Source: Discostella pseudostelligera
Taxonomy: Eukaryota; Bacillariophyta; Thalassiosirophyceae; Thalassiosirales; Thalassiosiraceae
Length of the DNA: 54,055 nucleotides
Direction: 5' to 3'
Assembly (NCBI GenBank): GCA_036940085.1
Contig: JALLBK010000300.1
Span: 1-54,055, forward strand
A program made the position numbers and the translations under genes. Of this stretch, positions 1-10,032 are shown in pieces (position 1 is the stretch's first letter; the number at the start of each line of letters is the position of its first letter). The notes below the pieces were generated by a model. It searched no databases. It was given only the letters and a program-made list of their open reading frames with translations, and was not told the DNA's origin.

Positions 1-167
1 ATGGTACGATCTACGATTCCTATCTACGTGGCCGGACATAAAGGACTTCAACCCAAAATCCCACCCACTCTAGAGATAACTACCAGCTGGTACCAGAACC
101 GAACCCAGGATATCATTGTAACCAACAGCTACCGCCGACCAAAGATAGGGCAATAGCTGAGTACTTA

Positions 168-2024
168 ATGTCGTGGCTCACGACGATGTTGTTTCTGCCA
201 TCTCTCTTGGCGGCAGCTCCCGCGTCGGCGTTCGGCAATTATTGCCTTGCTTCGCTACCGTTCCGCACCCGCAAACCCATTCCATCGACGGCTTACGACA
301 TCAAGTCGCTGCCGCTCCAAGTCCAAGCAAAGAGTAGTGACGAGATTAGTATTCTCGGGGATGAAGAGACGGCAGAATCAAGCACCAATGTCAATTTTGA
401 CGATTGGATTGCCGATGCACCTACTGAAATTACAGAATGGACAAGTTGCCCAGTTAAAGGTACAATTCCAGATTATGTCGATGGAACACTCATCCGAAAC
501 GGTGGTGCCTTATGGTCGACACCCAATGGCGAGATGTATTCACACATATTTGATGGCCTTGCCAAAATTCATGCTTATCGAATCCATTCTTCTTCGGTTG
601 CGTTCCAAGCTCGATTTTTGAAAGGGAAATGGTACAATGAATTCCTGAAAACGAATGGTCAGAGTCTACCAGTGGGGATAGGGACTGGGCCAATGTTGGA
701 CAAGAATGGAGCACCTAAAACAGGATTTCTTAGAGAATTGCAGGCATTATATGGTTCGGCTACCAAGTTTGACAATGCATGTGTAAATATTTGGGATTGG
801 ACACCAAACACTCGTGATCCTGCAAGGAAGAAGGTGACGGCGCTGACGGATGCTCCACCTAGAACTACCATCGACTTTGACACGATGGATACAATCTCCA
901 GCAGTATTATGAATTCTCTTGCCTCGGGATGGAAAGGATACGAGCTGGCAATTACTGCTCATCCGATCTATGCACAAACTAGTAGGATATCATCCGCTTC
1001 GTCTGTGGACACTTACAATGTCGCGGTGGAATTAGGATTCAATGGACCACATGTCAACTTGGTGAAAGAAACGAGTGAAGGAGATCGATCCATCGTCAGC
1101 ACTATCGCATTAGACGATGGAAAAATTCCGTACTTTCATTCCTTTGGACTGTCGAAGAATTACGCCGTGATTGTTATCCAACCAATTCGGTTGTATGGAG
1201 CAGTGAACAAAATGGTGGAACTCGGCTTCATGCGATCCATGGAACATGTGGACTACACACGTGTTGTGCTTATTGAATTGATGACTGGCAAGGTTGTTCT
1301 CGACAAATCAATTGATGAGAAAGTTTATTTCTATCATTCCATTAGCCAATCAGAGTGTGTTGTCGACAACGAAGGACTCAATTCACCAGTAGTGTCCCTC
1401 CGTCTTTGTGCATATGATACGCCATACCAGATAACTGGAGAACACCAATTCATGAGATTGGAACAATGCAGAAAAGGCAAACAATGGAGGAACAAACTGC
1501 ACAAAGGTGGAAAGTTTTGCGATGTGATTTGCAATGTGGAAGATCAAAGCGTCGAAGTTAAATGGAATGATCAAATTCAACAAGGTTTCGAGCTGCCAAC
1601 TACTCGTTGTTCAAGAGCATTCAATGGTGATGTCCCCGTATCCCCCAATGAAAAGGAAGGTCAGACTCATCCGCGTTATGTTTATGGATTTGGAGCATTT
1701 GCATTGGGTTCGCCAGAGTACGATAATTGGGGCGTGTTCAAGTTCGATATGAAAGAGAATAAGATTGATGCATGCTTTCATCAAGACTCGGTCTATCTCT
1801 CCGAACCAATATTTATTGCTGATCCTGATGGCTTATGTGAAGATGACGGAGTCTTACTTTGCCAGGCATATTTTGGGCGAGAACAAGTTACCAAACTTCT
1901 TGTTCTCGATGCAAAAACAATGAAAGTGTTAGCAGAAGCCTCGACTGGCGCTCGAGCTCCAATGGACTTTCATGGAGCGTGGATTCCTATTATTCATGAT
2001 TCGTCCAACACGGGAGAGAGCTGA
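168..2024 (+). CDS. Carotenoid cleavage oxygenase (RPE65/CCD family), plastid-targeted
   Basis: Single-exon gene of 618 aa, normal for carotenoid cleavage oxygenases, which split carotenoid double bases with a non-haem Fe(II) centre to give apocarotenoids. The family's N-terminal core is visible (DGTLIRNGGALW, HIFDGLAKIH), as are four candidate iron-binding histidines: TAHP (about residue 265), HSFGLS (about 324), YHSIS (about 391) and DFHGAW (about 602). The N-terminus is a hydrophobic signal peptide followed by ASAFG at residues 19-23, the diatom bipartite plastid presequence signature, so a plastid location is inferred. The ATG at 168 is chosen because it starts this signal peptide. The 167 nt upstream contain an ACGTGGC box near 28 and no gene that I can see. 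Substrate and cleavage position (beta-carotene, xanthophyll or an NCED-like site) cannot be read from the sequence. Confidence 0.9.
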   Translation: MSWLTTMLFLPSLLAAAPASAFGNYCLASLPFRTRKPIPSTAYDIKSLPLQVQAKSSDEISILGDEETAESSTNVNFDDWIADAPTEITEWTSCPVKGTIPDYVDGTLIRNGGALWSTPNGEMYSHIFDGLAKIHAYRIHSSSVAFQARFLKGKWYNEFLKTNGQSLPVGIGTGPMLDKNGAPKTGFLRELQALYGSATKFDNACVNIWDWTPNTRDPARKKVTALTDAPPRTTIDFDTMDTISSSIMNSLASGWKGYELAITAHPIYAQTSRISSASSVDTYNVAVELGFNGPHVNLVKETSEGDRSIVSTIALDDGKIPYFHSFGLSKNYAVIVIQPIRLYGAVNKMVELGFMRSMEHVDYTRVVLIELMTGKVVLDKSIDEKVYFYHSISQSECVVDNEGLNSPVVSLRLCAYDTPYQITGEHQFMRLEQCRKGKQWRNKLHKGGKFCDVICNVEDQSVEVKWNDQIQQGFELPTTRCSRAFNGDVPVSPNEKEGQTHPRYVYGFGAFALGSPEYDNWGVFKFDMKENKIDACFHQDSVYLSEPIFIADPDGLCEDDGVLLCQAYFGREQVTKLLVLDAKTMKVLAEASTGARAPMDFHGAWIPIIHDSSNTGES

Positions 2025-2136
2025 TCTGATCGCTGATATATTGTACATCACATTCCAACTTCAGTGCAATCCTATTCAACTCAAAGATGCATGTCGGTAG
2101 ACCTCATAATTTAACAGCAACCATCAAAATGAGAGT

Positions 2137-3026
2137 TTAGAGCTTAGCCAATCCAAAATTGGTGCATAATCCCATCAACAGTATTACCACTCCTAAACCA
2201 TGACTAATTTTGCACGGATATGGAATCTTCCCAACGTTGAATTCTGGAGGTACATCTGGCGATTCAACAGTATACGCACATGAAACAAATCCCTCCTTCT
2301 CCTGAATACCCAGTAAGATTGTCGTCGTTGCAAGAATATGAATGTATGATCCTGCGAATTTGTGAATTTCCATCAATATCGGGTTGCTTATTCTCCTTCG
2401 CCCTGAGAGACCGCTGAAGGCTAACATTCCGACAAGATATTGAATAGCGTACAGGCTCAATACCGTCATGCCCGCCCACGAATGCAGACTGTACATGTTC
2501 GCAATGTATCCACTGATAGGATCGTTATGTGATTTGAAAACAGCAAGTACGCCGACAGTACCAAAGACTACGTTGAGCGTCCACATTGACGCATGAGAAA
2601 ACTTTGCAACCCGTCGATTCTTTGGATCCGGTGAGATGGCAGAAGGAAGAGATGAAGATGAAACATTCCTCAATGATGATGACGACGACGAAACCCTAAA
2701 ACACTTGCCCATATGCTCACGACAACAATAGCCACAGGCGAAAGAATGAGGGAGATGACAATGGACATGGGCTGAGCTCGTCGGAGGAAGGAGGTTGATG
2801 ATAAATTGTTCATACCGTCCAAGTCATCGTCGTCGGCGATGGAGGCACTTGAACCAGCGCTCAGAAGCCAACCAGTGTCAGTGTTATTTTCAGGCAAATG
2901 TTGTTGCTGCATAATATAATCAGTCGACACCCGTTTGCATTGAGGGGAGACCTCCAAGTGTCGTCGCCTAATGTCTACTCCTTGGACATCGGCATCGACA
3001 TGACCGTCGGAAATGTTCATGGTCAT
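2137..3026 (-). CDS. Cytochrome b561-like transmembrane electron carrier
   Basis: Two-exon model: 3026-2721 and 2619-2137, 262 aa, intron 2620-2720 (101 nt, GTGAGC donor, CAAAG acceptor, phase 0 on both sides). Exon 1 gives a polar N-terminus and one helix (MSIVISLILSPVAIVVV). Exon 2 gives four helices with histidines typical of cytochrome b561: FSHASMW, LHSWAGM, IHKFAGSYIH and ISHGLGV. The family moves electrons from ascorbate across membranes using two haems. The stretch from AKFSH to LHSWAG aligns well with animal and plant b561, but the preceding helix with the usual HPxLM motif is not found, so the model may be incomplete or the protein divergent. The splice junction is inferred. The alternative is a shorter protein starting at the ATG at 2712. 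Confidence 0.7.
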
Positions 3027-3411
3027 GGTGATGGTGAATGGCGGCAGGAGATATCTAGACGTGGCGGGAGACTTTGAAAAATGGCGGGAGAAGACTTAAA
3101 AAATGCGAGAGAGAGCGACAATCGTGCCTACACGTGGCAGCGATGGATGAGAGTAAGTACATACTAAGTACGATGACGACGCCTCGCGTGTGACAAAAGT
3201 CCGAGTGCATAATATCATCATGATGGCACAATACATAATATCATCATGTAATATGAGACATTATGATGGCTTCGTTTTCATATTTCAATGACATTACAGT
3301 ATGTAATGTTCAAATATCTTTATTGTTTACATCATCCTCTCGCCCTTCGCTCGAAGAAAGAAAGATACGACACGCACGATCTCTAGCACCACAACAGAAA
3401 ACTTTGACCCT
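3027..3411. promoter_or_regulatory. Spacer with two TGGCGGGA elements, a G-box and a short repeat
   Basis: Lies upstream of the b561-like gene and downstream of the plastid-protein gene, both on the minus strand. It holds TGGCGGGA at 3062-3069 and 3082-3089 and TACACGTGGCA at 3129-3139. A 15-base direct repeat (CATAATATCATCATG) occurs at 3208-3222 and 3234-3248. No gene is evident. The promoter role is inferred from position and from recurrence of the same elements in other spacers. Confidence 0.5.
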
Positions 3412-4192
3412 TTAGAAGAAACCGAAGGACTTTTTCTTTGGAGCCTCCTCTTCAATGCCCTTCAATTGGTTAACGTTGGGTGCCTTGTAGTTCTTTTCAA
3501 ACTTTCCAGGCTTGGGATTCACCGCTGGGCCTTCTCTGTCACGGGAACCAGTCCAATCCAACCCCTTTCCATAGCCAAAGATGGAGACGGATTGTTCCTT
3601 TTTGTATCCACCATTCGCGTATTCCTTGTCAGATTGCAACCATTTAACTTTCTTCGCTCCCTTTAAGTCACTGTTGTCCCAGTTGCCACCACGTTGCATG
3701 TACTGTTTTGCAATTGATATTACGATCGGACGACGAGATTTTCCACGCACATACCATGAGTTGAGACGTTTTAAGCATCTTTAATGATATACCAAATAAG
3801 TGATGCCAGTAATCATAACGCCACACACCACCTCCATTACTCACCGGAATGTCTTCAGGCTTAAGTTCACCCTTTCTAATTCTCTCCTGGGCATTCTCCA
3901 CTGGCAACAAATGTGTAGTCTCTCCTCGTTCCAATGCCTCCTGGAAACTCTGGAAGGATCGCGATTGAAATCCCTTGGGTCCTACACGGCCCAAGTTCTT
4001 CTTTGCAAGTTCATCCTTCTTCTTTTGCTCCGCGGCCTTGAACTTGCCCCAAGACTCCTTGGTGAAGCCAGTCGGGATGTATTCGTAGAGAGTAGTGGTA
4101 CCGACCCTGCTGACAGATTGGGGAGTAGATCCTTGGAAGGCGGTGGCTGCGGCTAAAGTAGTTGCGGCGACGGCGATGGAAACAGTCCTCAT
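3412..4192 (-). CDS. Unknown plastid-targeted protein
   Basis: Two exons, 4192-3845 and 3702-3412, joined in phase 0 across a 142-nt GTGAGT...CAG intron (3703-3844), give 212 aa. The N-terminus (MRTVSIAVAATTLAAATAFQ) is a signal peptide followed by a TAF/Q cleavage motif, the pattern used for import into diatom plastids. The mature part is hydrophilic, rich in Lys, Gly, Trp and Tyr (YIPTGFTKESWGKFK, GPKGFQSRSFQSF, MQRGGNWDNSD, SIFGYGKGLDWTG) and ends in a basic KKKSFGFF tail. No catalytic motif or membrane span is visible. It reads like a conserved plastid structural or photosystem-associated protein of stramenopiles, but that is a guess and I cannot name it. The longer single-frame reading (3668-4192) runs into the intron. 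Confidence 0.8.
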
Positions 4193-4620
4193 AGTGTTGA
4201 TTATGAATTACTCCTACGAATGATGAATATTGAGACACATTAATGGGCATTGCCTTGTTGCTTCCGCCGAGGCGAGGCAGCAGGAGGCTCGGCAATCGGC
4301 AGGTAGGAGAGATGTGGTGGATTTGGGACGGAAGCAGAAAGCAAACACAGCATTTTTTCAACCAGCATCGGCTGAGGTGGCAGGTGGTGGAGAGTCCTTG
4401 GCGAGCTTGGAATTCGTAGGCTCAAGAAGGAATCGTCGCTAAACAAGCTTGGAGGCTGTTTCCAAAAGTGCCGACGACGACGTCATCAACGAGAAAGATA
4501 TCCAACCCACGTCAGCAGGGTCGCCTGGCCGCCCGGCCGGCTCCATCCACAACAACATCAACATGCCCACAAAATCCAAAATCCAAAATCCAATCAACAA
4601 TAAGAAGTTCCGACCTAACA
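4193..4620. promoter_or_regulatory. Divergent spacer between two plastid-protein genes
   Basis: The 428 nt between the start codons at 4192 (minus) and 4621 (plus) must hold both promoters. I see no exact TGGCGGGA element, TATA box or gene here. Open frames in it are short and lack recognisable features. CCACGTCAGCAG near 4507 is an ACGT-core sequence that could bind bZIP factors. Confidence 0.35.
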
Positions 4621-5403
4621 ATGGCGTCTGTCTCCATCGCAGGGTTCAATGCCCTGTTCATTGTTCTACTCATAGGATTAGTGGTTAACGTATGCGAATC
4701 ATTCAGCGTTGTATTACATCAGACTCGGATCGGGTCATCATTGCTTTTGCAGACGAACGCGCTGTCTCAGCAAGCTGCCGTCGCTCTCGAACTCGACAAC
4801 GTATACAAACAATCCTTCGACATTATCGATGAATGCGCTGCATCGGGTCGACCATCTGACCAATTATTCGATTCGGTTCGTTACATAGACAAAAATGCAA
4901 TTAAGTTATATCCCGATGAGGCAGCGAAGTTGGAGTTATGGGATCGAGCACATGGTTCATGGAGGTTATCATTGGCTACCGGGGGTGGACAGTACAACAC
5001 ATTTAAACCCATTCCAATTTTCGCCTATGCAATGATTGACGACAAATGTTTTGGGAATGGAGTTGGATTGAAGGAGAACACAATAATTTTATCATTGCTA
5101 GGTCCTCATTACTTCAACGCCAAGAGGAGACAAATGGGTATTGGAATTGAGGAAGTGTTTCTTTTCTCGAAAAAAGTTACACCACTTGTTCCTGGATTCA
5201 TGGCAGACGGTATGAACTTGGGGAAAACTCCAGACGACTTGAAGGGTACAAAATCTCGGATGCCAACGTTTACAATCATAGGGGCCAGTGACAGATCTTT
5301 GATAGCGAGAGGTGGCACCGGTGGCATTGCGATTTGGACTAAATTGGAGAACGACATTCGACCTGCTGCTTATGGAGGTATAACGATCGGCAGCACTTCA
5401 TAG
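4621..5403 (+). CDS. Fibrillin/PAP-like plastid lipid-associated protein
   Basis: Single-exon protein of 260 aa starting at ATG 4621 in the strong context AACAATGG. An in-frame ATG at 4468 would add a proline/serine-rich leader and place the signal peptide internally, so it is not used. Residues 1-30 form a signal peptide ending near VCESFSVV, compatible with plastid targeting. The body has the lipocalin-like pattern of PAP/fibrillin proteins: LWDRAHGSWRLSLATGG, a PIPIFAYAMID strand, IILSLLGPHYFNAKRRQMGI and EVFLFSKKV. Fibrillins bind lipids and quinones on thylakoids and plastoglobules. Assignment rests on the W-R-L-x-x-x-T-G block and the GP-(F/Y)-x-x-x-K-R-R block and is moderate. An unrelated plastid lipocalin-like protein is possible. 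The gene is divergent from the gene ending at 4192. Confidence 0.6.
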   Translation: MASVSIAGFNALFIVLLIGLVVNVCESFSVVLHQTRIGSSLLLQTNALSQQAAVALELDNVYKQSFDIIDECAASGRPSDQLFDSVRYIDKNAIKLYPDEAAKLELWDRAHGSWRLSLATGGGQYNTFKPIPIFAYAMIDDKCFGNGVGLKENTIILSLLGPHYFNAKRRQMGIGIEEVFLFSKKVTPLVPGFMADGMNLGKTPDDLKGTKSRMPTFTIIGASDRSLIARGGTGGIAIWTKLENDIRPAAYGGITIGSTS

Positions 5404-5491
5404 TCGAGTGATAAATACGTCCGCTTTAAAGTACAACAAAATATTACATGTACACATTCTCCCTCCATCCATGCATGTCGGTGCACATTAA

Positions 5492-6297
5492 TCATTGAGC
5501 AGTTCCGTAACGCGCCGTGCCCGCACCCGCCGTAAATGCGAACATCAACGGATGGCTAGTCATTTTCAACACATTCTCCGTGCATATTATCATGATGCTC
5601 TCCTCATCGTTCTCGTACTCATCTTCAAACTGATCATTGACAATTCGTCGAATTTGTGATCGTCTTAATACCGCATCACCCAAGTACGAGGACGTTGTGT
5701 TTATTGCTACAATTATCGGAGTTGATATCGCGTGTTGTCGTGAGAGATTTCATAGAGAAAGCATGCATTAAGTGCATTGTACTCACCTGATAGGACTGTC
5801 ATGAGATCGTCCCTGCTTAATCGACCGGACGTTTTGTGATCATATACTTCCAATGAGAATTGTAACTTCGTCGCAACATCCATCACCGTTGCTAGCGGAC
5901 CCAACCCAGCAAAGAATTCAAGCTTGGAAAGCAAAAAAGAGAGAGAGAGATCATGATGATGAAAATGGCAAAGTTCTGAACGAATCATGTTGTAGATTCA
6001 TATCTAGGATAACACACTCACTGGATCCACCCATCCGACGCCATCAATATCCCACATCACAAACAGCTTTTCCATTATCTGATAATCAGGCTCATACGCC
6101 ACATTCATTTCAAGCATAGCATTCGTAAAACTGAGGCGTGTCAGTCGATAGCAACCCGATGAAGCTTCAGTGTCCGAAACAAAGAGGCATTTGTCACGTA
6201 ATGCGAGAAGTTGGGCTTTGGTAATTCTCATCATATGAGCAACTGCCGACACTGCCATTCGGTTGGAGTTGGGTGATTTCGAGGTTTCATTTCCCAT
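5492..6297 (-). CDS. EF-hand calcium-sensor-like protein, N-myristoylated, with an apparent frameshift
   Basis: Exons 6297-6022, 5922-5787 and 5707-5492, with introns of 99 and 79 nt carrying consensus GTGAGT donors. The N-terminus MGNETSKS fits N-myristoylation. An EF-hand loop spans the first splice junction (DIDGVGWVDPLEF, with acidic residues at loop positions 1, 3, 9 and 12), and a second, degenerate one follows (DHKTSGRLSRDDL). The layout resembles calcineurin-B/CBL-type sensors. The conserved-looking C-terminus (SSYLGDAVLRRSQIRRIVND ... GTARYG) is in exon 3, but the phase-1 donor and the TAG acceptor leave it one base out of frame: the spliced length is 628 nt. A run of four T (plus strand, 5699-5703 region) is the likely site. 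Either the gene is broken, the base is a sequencing error, or a non-obvious splice site is used. Coordinates cover the intact-looking gene. Confidence 0.6.
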
Positions 6298-6921
6298 CTT
6301 GGATTATCCGCGCCAAACTTTCGTTCAACTGACTCCGGCAACCTACAAGATATCTAGGAGTATTCCTCAATTCCTCAATATTCCTCGCAACAATATTTAT
6401 CGATTGCTTGCTTTGGCTTTGGGGTTGTTGTTGCTTGATAAGGCTCTATTGATGCGCAGCATCTACTTTATCTACCATACCTCTTCGCCGAAAACATTGG
6501 AGGAGGCAAGAAAGATATGGCGCGCATAGAGATATTAATTCCTACGTGCGTAAAGTTGTGACAAGTGAGTTCTGACACTGTGCTACTTTCTAGAATTGCT
6601 CAAAATTTGACATGTCATCTCATTACGAGAACTTGTCTCAAAGTAAGTTGGGTAGGAGTATTTGATAGATAATATTTTCAAACAAACACTACAATTCTGT
6701 AACTCTTTTTCTTCTCCCACAGCCGCCTGCCGCCTGCCACCGCCACATCCACATCTTTCATCGGCCTCGGCCCGCCTCTCCATGGACATTCTTCTTCTCG
6801 GCAGCGGCAGCGGCTATCGGCAGCTACGCATTACGTATCTTATCGGCAGCTATCGGCCAACAGTAGTAATATTCATTTCCCCCAAAGACCAGTCCTATCA
6901 AACATCTCACATAGCCAAATT
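6298..6921. promoter_or_regulatory. Divergent spacer with AATTCCTACGT element
   Basis: The 624 nt between the EF-hand gene (minus) and the TraB-family gene (plus) contain AATTCCTACGT at 6537-6547, one of three copies in the window, and a TGGCGCGC variant near 6519. Around 6797-6860 the word CGGCAGC recurs with TATCGGCAGCTA as a loose imperfect repeat close to the plus-strand gene. A 88-codon frame at 6263-6529 overlaps the EF-hand start on the other strand and has no family features, so it is not called. Confidence 0.35.
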
Positions 6922-8095
6922 ATGCCTCGTCCGCTCGCCGTCTTCCTTCGCATCGCAATCCAGGTGTCTTTCCTGGTTGCAGTTTGCCACCCCTTCACCG
7001 CCAACCGACGCATTGCTACCTCATCGACACCAGCTTCGGCCCGTTCCTCGTCTTCATCGTCATTGCATTCCCAAATATTAGATTTCGTAGAGCCTACCAC
7101 GGGCGTCCAGGTGAAGCTCATTGGTGCAATGCACTACAATCCAGCGTCTATTCAACTCGCCACTGACAGTATCAATGCCCTCGCAGCTGAAGACAAACTA
7201 GGCTCAATCATCATTGAGAGTTGTGACCTCCGTTGGAACGCAACAGTAGAGAATCAAATGATAAAAGATGCACTTATGTCCGAGATGAAGGCGGCATATG
7301 ATCTAGGAATTCAGTATCAACGTCCGGTAGTGCTTGGAGATCAACGAATCAATGTCACCGTCAGTCAATTGAAAAATGGCGCCAAAGAAGCAGTACTGGA
7401 TTTATTACAGCCATGGAATGGCGGTTGGGTGCGGTTAATCGAGAACATTTCAACAGCAAGAAAGGTTGCGGTTCCATTGGGTGATAATTTCCTTGGTCTG
7501 GAATCGTTCTTTGATCCGAAATTGCTAGCGGCGGCACCCGTCAGCTTAGTCAAGTATCCATTGTCTTACTTGGTGAAATCTCCCGTATTTGCGGCAGCAA
7601 TTAGTGCTTTGATACTGATGGGCGGAGTTGACTCATCCGACGCGTATGTCAACGAGGGTATGAGTGCCACAGATATCTTTGAAAGTCTATCGCTTTCGGT
7701 TCTTGAAACTGTCATCTTTGCACGGATATTCTTGAAGGAACTCCTTGCGGAACGAAATGAAGTCTTAGCTTCGAACATTGTGAGTGCCGAACACTGTTGC
7801 TTTATTCTGATCTCTTGAGGTTCAGTGTCAAACTTAAATCTCGTCAAATTCTTTCTCGTATCAAAAAAAACAGCTTGAACAATGCCGAAACTACGATGCC
7901 CAATCCACAAATAATATTGGTTGGTTTGACAAACTTTTTACCAATGCTAATTGTGATAGATCGAATGATGCCGTGTACGCGCCAGGAAGTGTGATAGGCA
8001 AACCTGAGAGCGGCGGAAAGGTGGTTGTCGCTGTATTGGGGCTTGCGCATTGTAATGGAATTAAGAAGTTGCTAACCGAGGATAAATTGTTATAG
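6922..8095 (+). CDS. TraB-family protein
   Basis: Exons 6922-7779 and 7874-8095 join in phase 0 (intron 7780-7873, 94 nt, GTGAGT...ACAG) to give 359 aa. The TraB/PrgY-type core is visible at the start of the mature domain: VKLIGAMHYNPASIQLATD, followed by SIIIESCDLRW. The C-terminal exon supplies KVVVAVLGLAHCNGIKKLL, matching the family's second conserved block with its histidine. The N-terminus is a signal peptide (AVFLRIAIQVSFLVAVCHPF) followed by a Ser-rich stretch, suggesting plastid or secretory targeting. One membrane span is likely around SPVFAAAISALILMGG. Eukaryotic TraB proteins are membrane-associated and largely uncharacterised. A metalloprotease-like fold has been proposed for the superfamily, so no reaction is claimed. 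Reading through the intron would give a false C-terminus ending at 7818. Confidence 0.8.
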
Positions 8096-8179
8096 GATGA
8101 ATATTGTGTGGCTGACTTTTGACATCCGATTTGATCACCGAGAAGTCTTTGTTTGGCAACACAATTCTGAATTCATTCC

Positions 8180-9481
8180 TCATTTCTTTTCCTCCCCATC
8201 CTCATCGGCACCAGCCTTCTTCTTCTTCCTTTTCCGCTTCTTAAGACCCCTCTCGAAGAAATCGAAACTCAACTCCGCCATTCGATCGCTCTCCTCTTGT
8301 GCTCGTTTTTGTGCCTTCTCCGCCACCGTCAAATCGGCATCCGAAGCCTTAATAGCCACTCCTGCAATGTGGGGTTGCAGCACCATGTCTACTTGATCAT
8401 ATCCCACTTCATCAAACAACGGAGACCTTTTCGAGGTTTCGATATCACCATCCGCTGCCTCGTCGTTGTCACCCCCACTTCCCTCATTCTCAGTTGCGTC
8501 CAATCCTTCCAATCCACCTTTAATCTCAACTCCACCATTCTCACTTAAACCAATAAGATAATCCAAATAACTCTCTCCATTCACCGTCGAACTTTCCACA
8601 AAGAGGAATCGTCCACCAGGCTTTAACACACGAGCAGCCTCCTGAATACTTTGTTTCCAATCTAATCCATTGTCATGCATACGTTGTGCGGCTTGAAGTG
8701 AAACGACAACGTCCACGGACGAGGAGGGTGTGTCCTTGAGGTTGTCGGCTGGTTGGTTGGAATATTTGATGGAAGTTCCCGTTTTTCGTCGTTCCGCCTA
8801 TTTATGATTTGGCATGAATTAGAGAGTGACAGGTTAATTGCTATGATTCTCACTAAAAGCAGGAGATTGCATATGGTAAATGCCACTCACCATTTGTTTC
8901 AATTGACGTTCCGCACTAACTGTCAATCCTCCCCCCTCGGGACCATCCTTACTCTCTGCCGAGCTTGTGATGATTTCTCTGTGCGGGACGATAACGAACG
9001 ACGACGAGTGAATAAATCGTCGGAAAAAGGTTGTAACCAAACATGATATGGAGCATGAAGTGTATTTTTTGTGAACAACGAACAATATTGCATCGCCCAA
9101 GTAAACCAAAGAAAATTAATTGACATACCTCACAGTCCTTGGGACAAAATTCACAATCCTTCCATCGCCCACCCCCAATTGCAACACCCTGTCTGCGACA
9201 CGCGGTGTTTGATTGGCCACCAATGCCGCCGAGACCCATTCGGTGCGGAGATAGGTGACTGGATCAAGACTGCTGCCGTTGCTGTTTGCCAGAGTTGTTA
9301 AGCTGCGACGCGAATGCAGCCTCTGTTGCCGCAGCATCATGGTAACTCTAGAGGAAGTAGAAGTGGTAGTGGAGAAGGCAGTGAATGCTGCCGCCATATT
9401 AGAGCTAGCTGGGAAAGTCGCCGGCAGCAGCAGCCCAACCAAGGGCAATAAAAACAACATCGACGGTGTTGGTTGCAACAT
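8180..9481 (-). CDS. Class I SAM-dependent methyltransferase
   Basis: Three exons (9481-9129, 8978-8891, 8797-8180; introns 150 and 93 nt) join without frame conflict to give 352 aa. SAM-binding motif I appears as DRVLQLGVGDGR. Later strands appear as SSVDVVVSLQAAQRM and ARVLKPGGRFLFVESS, the usual post-motif order of UbiE/type-11 methyltransferases. The N-terminus (MLQPTPSMLFLLPLVGLLLP) is a signal peptide, so an organellar location is likely. The substrate is unknown. The C-terminus is a lysine-rich tail (GLKKRKRKKKKAGADEDGEE) after an acidic linker. The 88-nt middle exon encodes a variable Gly/Glu-rich segment. Its promoter region carries the composite TACACGTGGCA/TGGCGGG element at 9754-9780, about 270 nt upstream. 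Confidence 0.8.
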
Positions 9482-10032
9482 TGCTTGTTTTCGTCGAATT
9501 CGCCCCTGATGCCAATGCTTGTTCGCTTGACCCTGATAGTGGATGTTTGCAGAGAGTGGGAGGAGTAGTAGAGGTAGAGATACACCAGCACCACCACTGC
9601 TACTCTCTAGAACACTGTCTACGGCCGGGCTGGCGATGACGATGAGGGCTGACTTGTGGTCTGTTCACCGTCCGTTTGCGACGGCAAGACGTGCTTGAAG
9701 CGTATCTTTGGGTGTTGAAGATTTGGCGGGAGAGACTCGCCTACATATCCACTTACACGTGGCAAAGATTTCTGGCGGGGAAGTCTGTGCCACGTGGAGG
9801 AGGAGTGAATACCAAACTGACTCATACGGACGATGGTACGGACTCGATCGACAGGATCAAGAGGAGGATAAAGGTTGAATTACTCCTAGACATTGCAGCT
9901 GAACACCAAGCGGTAACCTCTTTAATGCATTTACTATGATGTATGAAATAAGCGCTTGAGCCGGGACAGATCCTGGCGGAAAGAACAACTAATCATCACA
10001 TTCAAACGTAATTTGACCACGTCGATGCAAAA
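9482..10032. promoter_or_regulatory. Spacer with composite promoter element
   Basis: Lies upstream of the methyltransferase gene and downstream of the finger/PHD gene. It holds TTTGGCGGGA at 9722-9731, TACACGTGGCA at 9754-9764 followed 8 nt later by TGGCGGGG at 9773-9780, and GCCACGTGG at 9789-9797. This is one of three sites where the G-box and the GGCGGG element are paired. An open frame at 9676-9939 runs through these elements and is considered fortuitous. Confidence 0.55.

Noticed and set aside
2670..2720. A 25-nt GTGAGC...TTTTAG intron in the b561-like gene
   Set aside because: It is too short for splicing and leaves the wrong frame. The 101-nt intron 2620-2720 keeps phase and has a typical length.
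6263..6529. An 88-codon frame with a hydrophobic stretch
   Set aside because: It overlaps the EF-hand exon on the opposite strand and the AATTCCTACGT spacer. The hydrophobic run alone is weak evidence.
9676..9939. An 87-codon plus-strand frame
   Set aside because: It lies across the composite promoter element and has no homology features.
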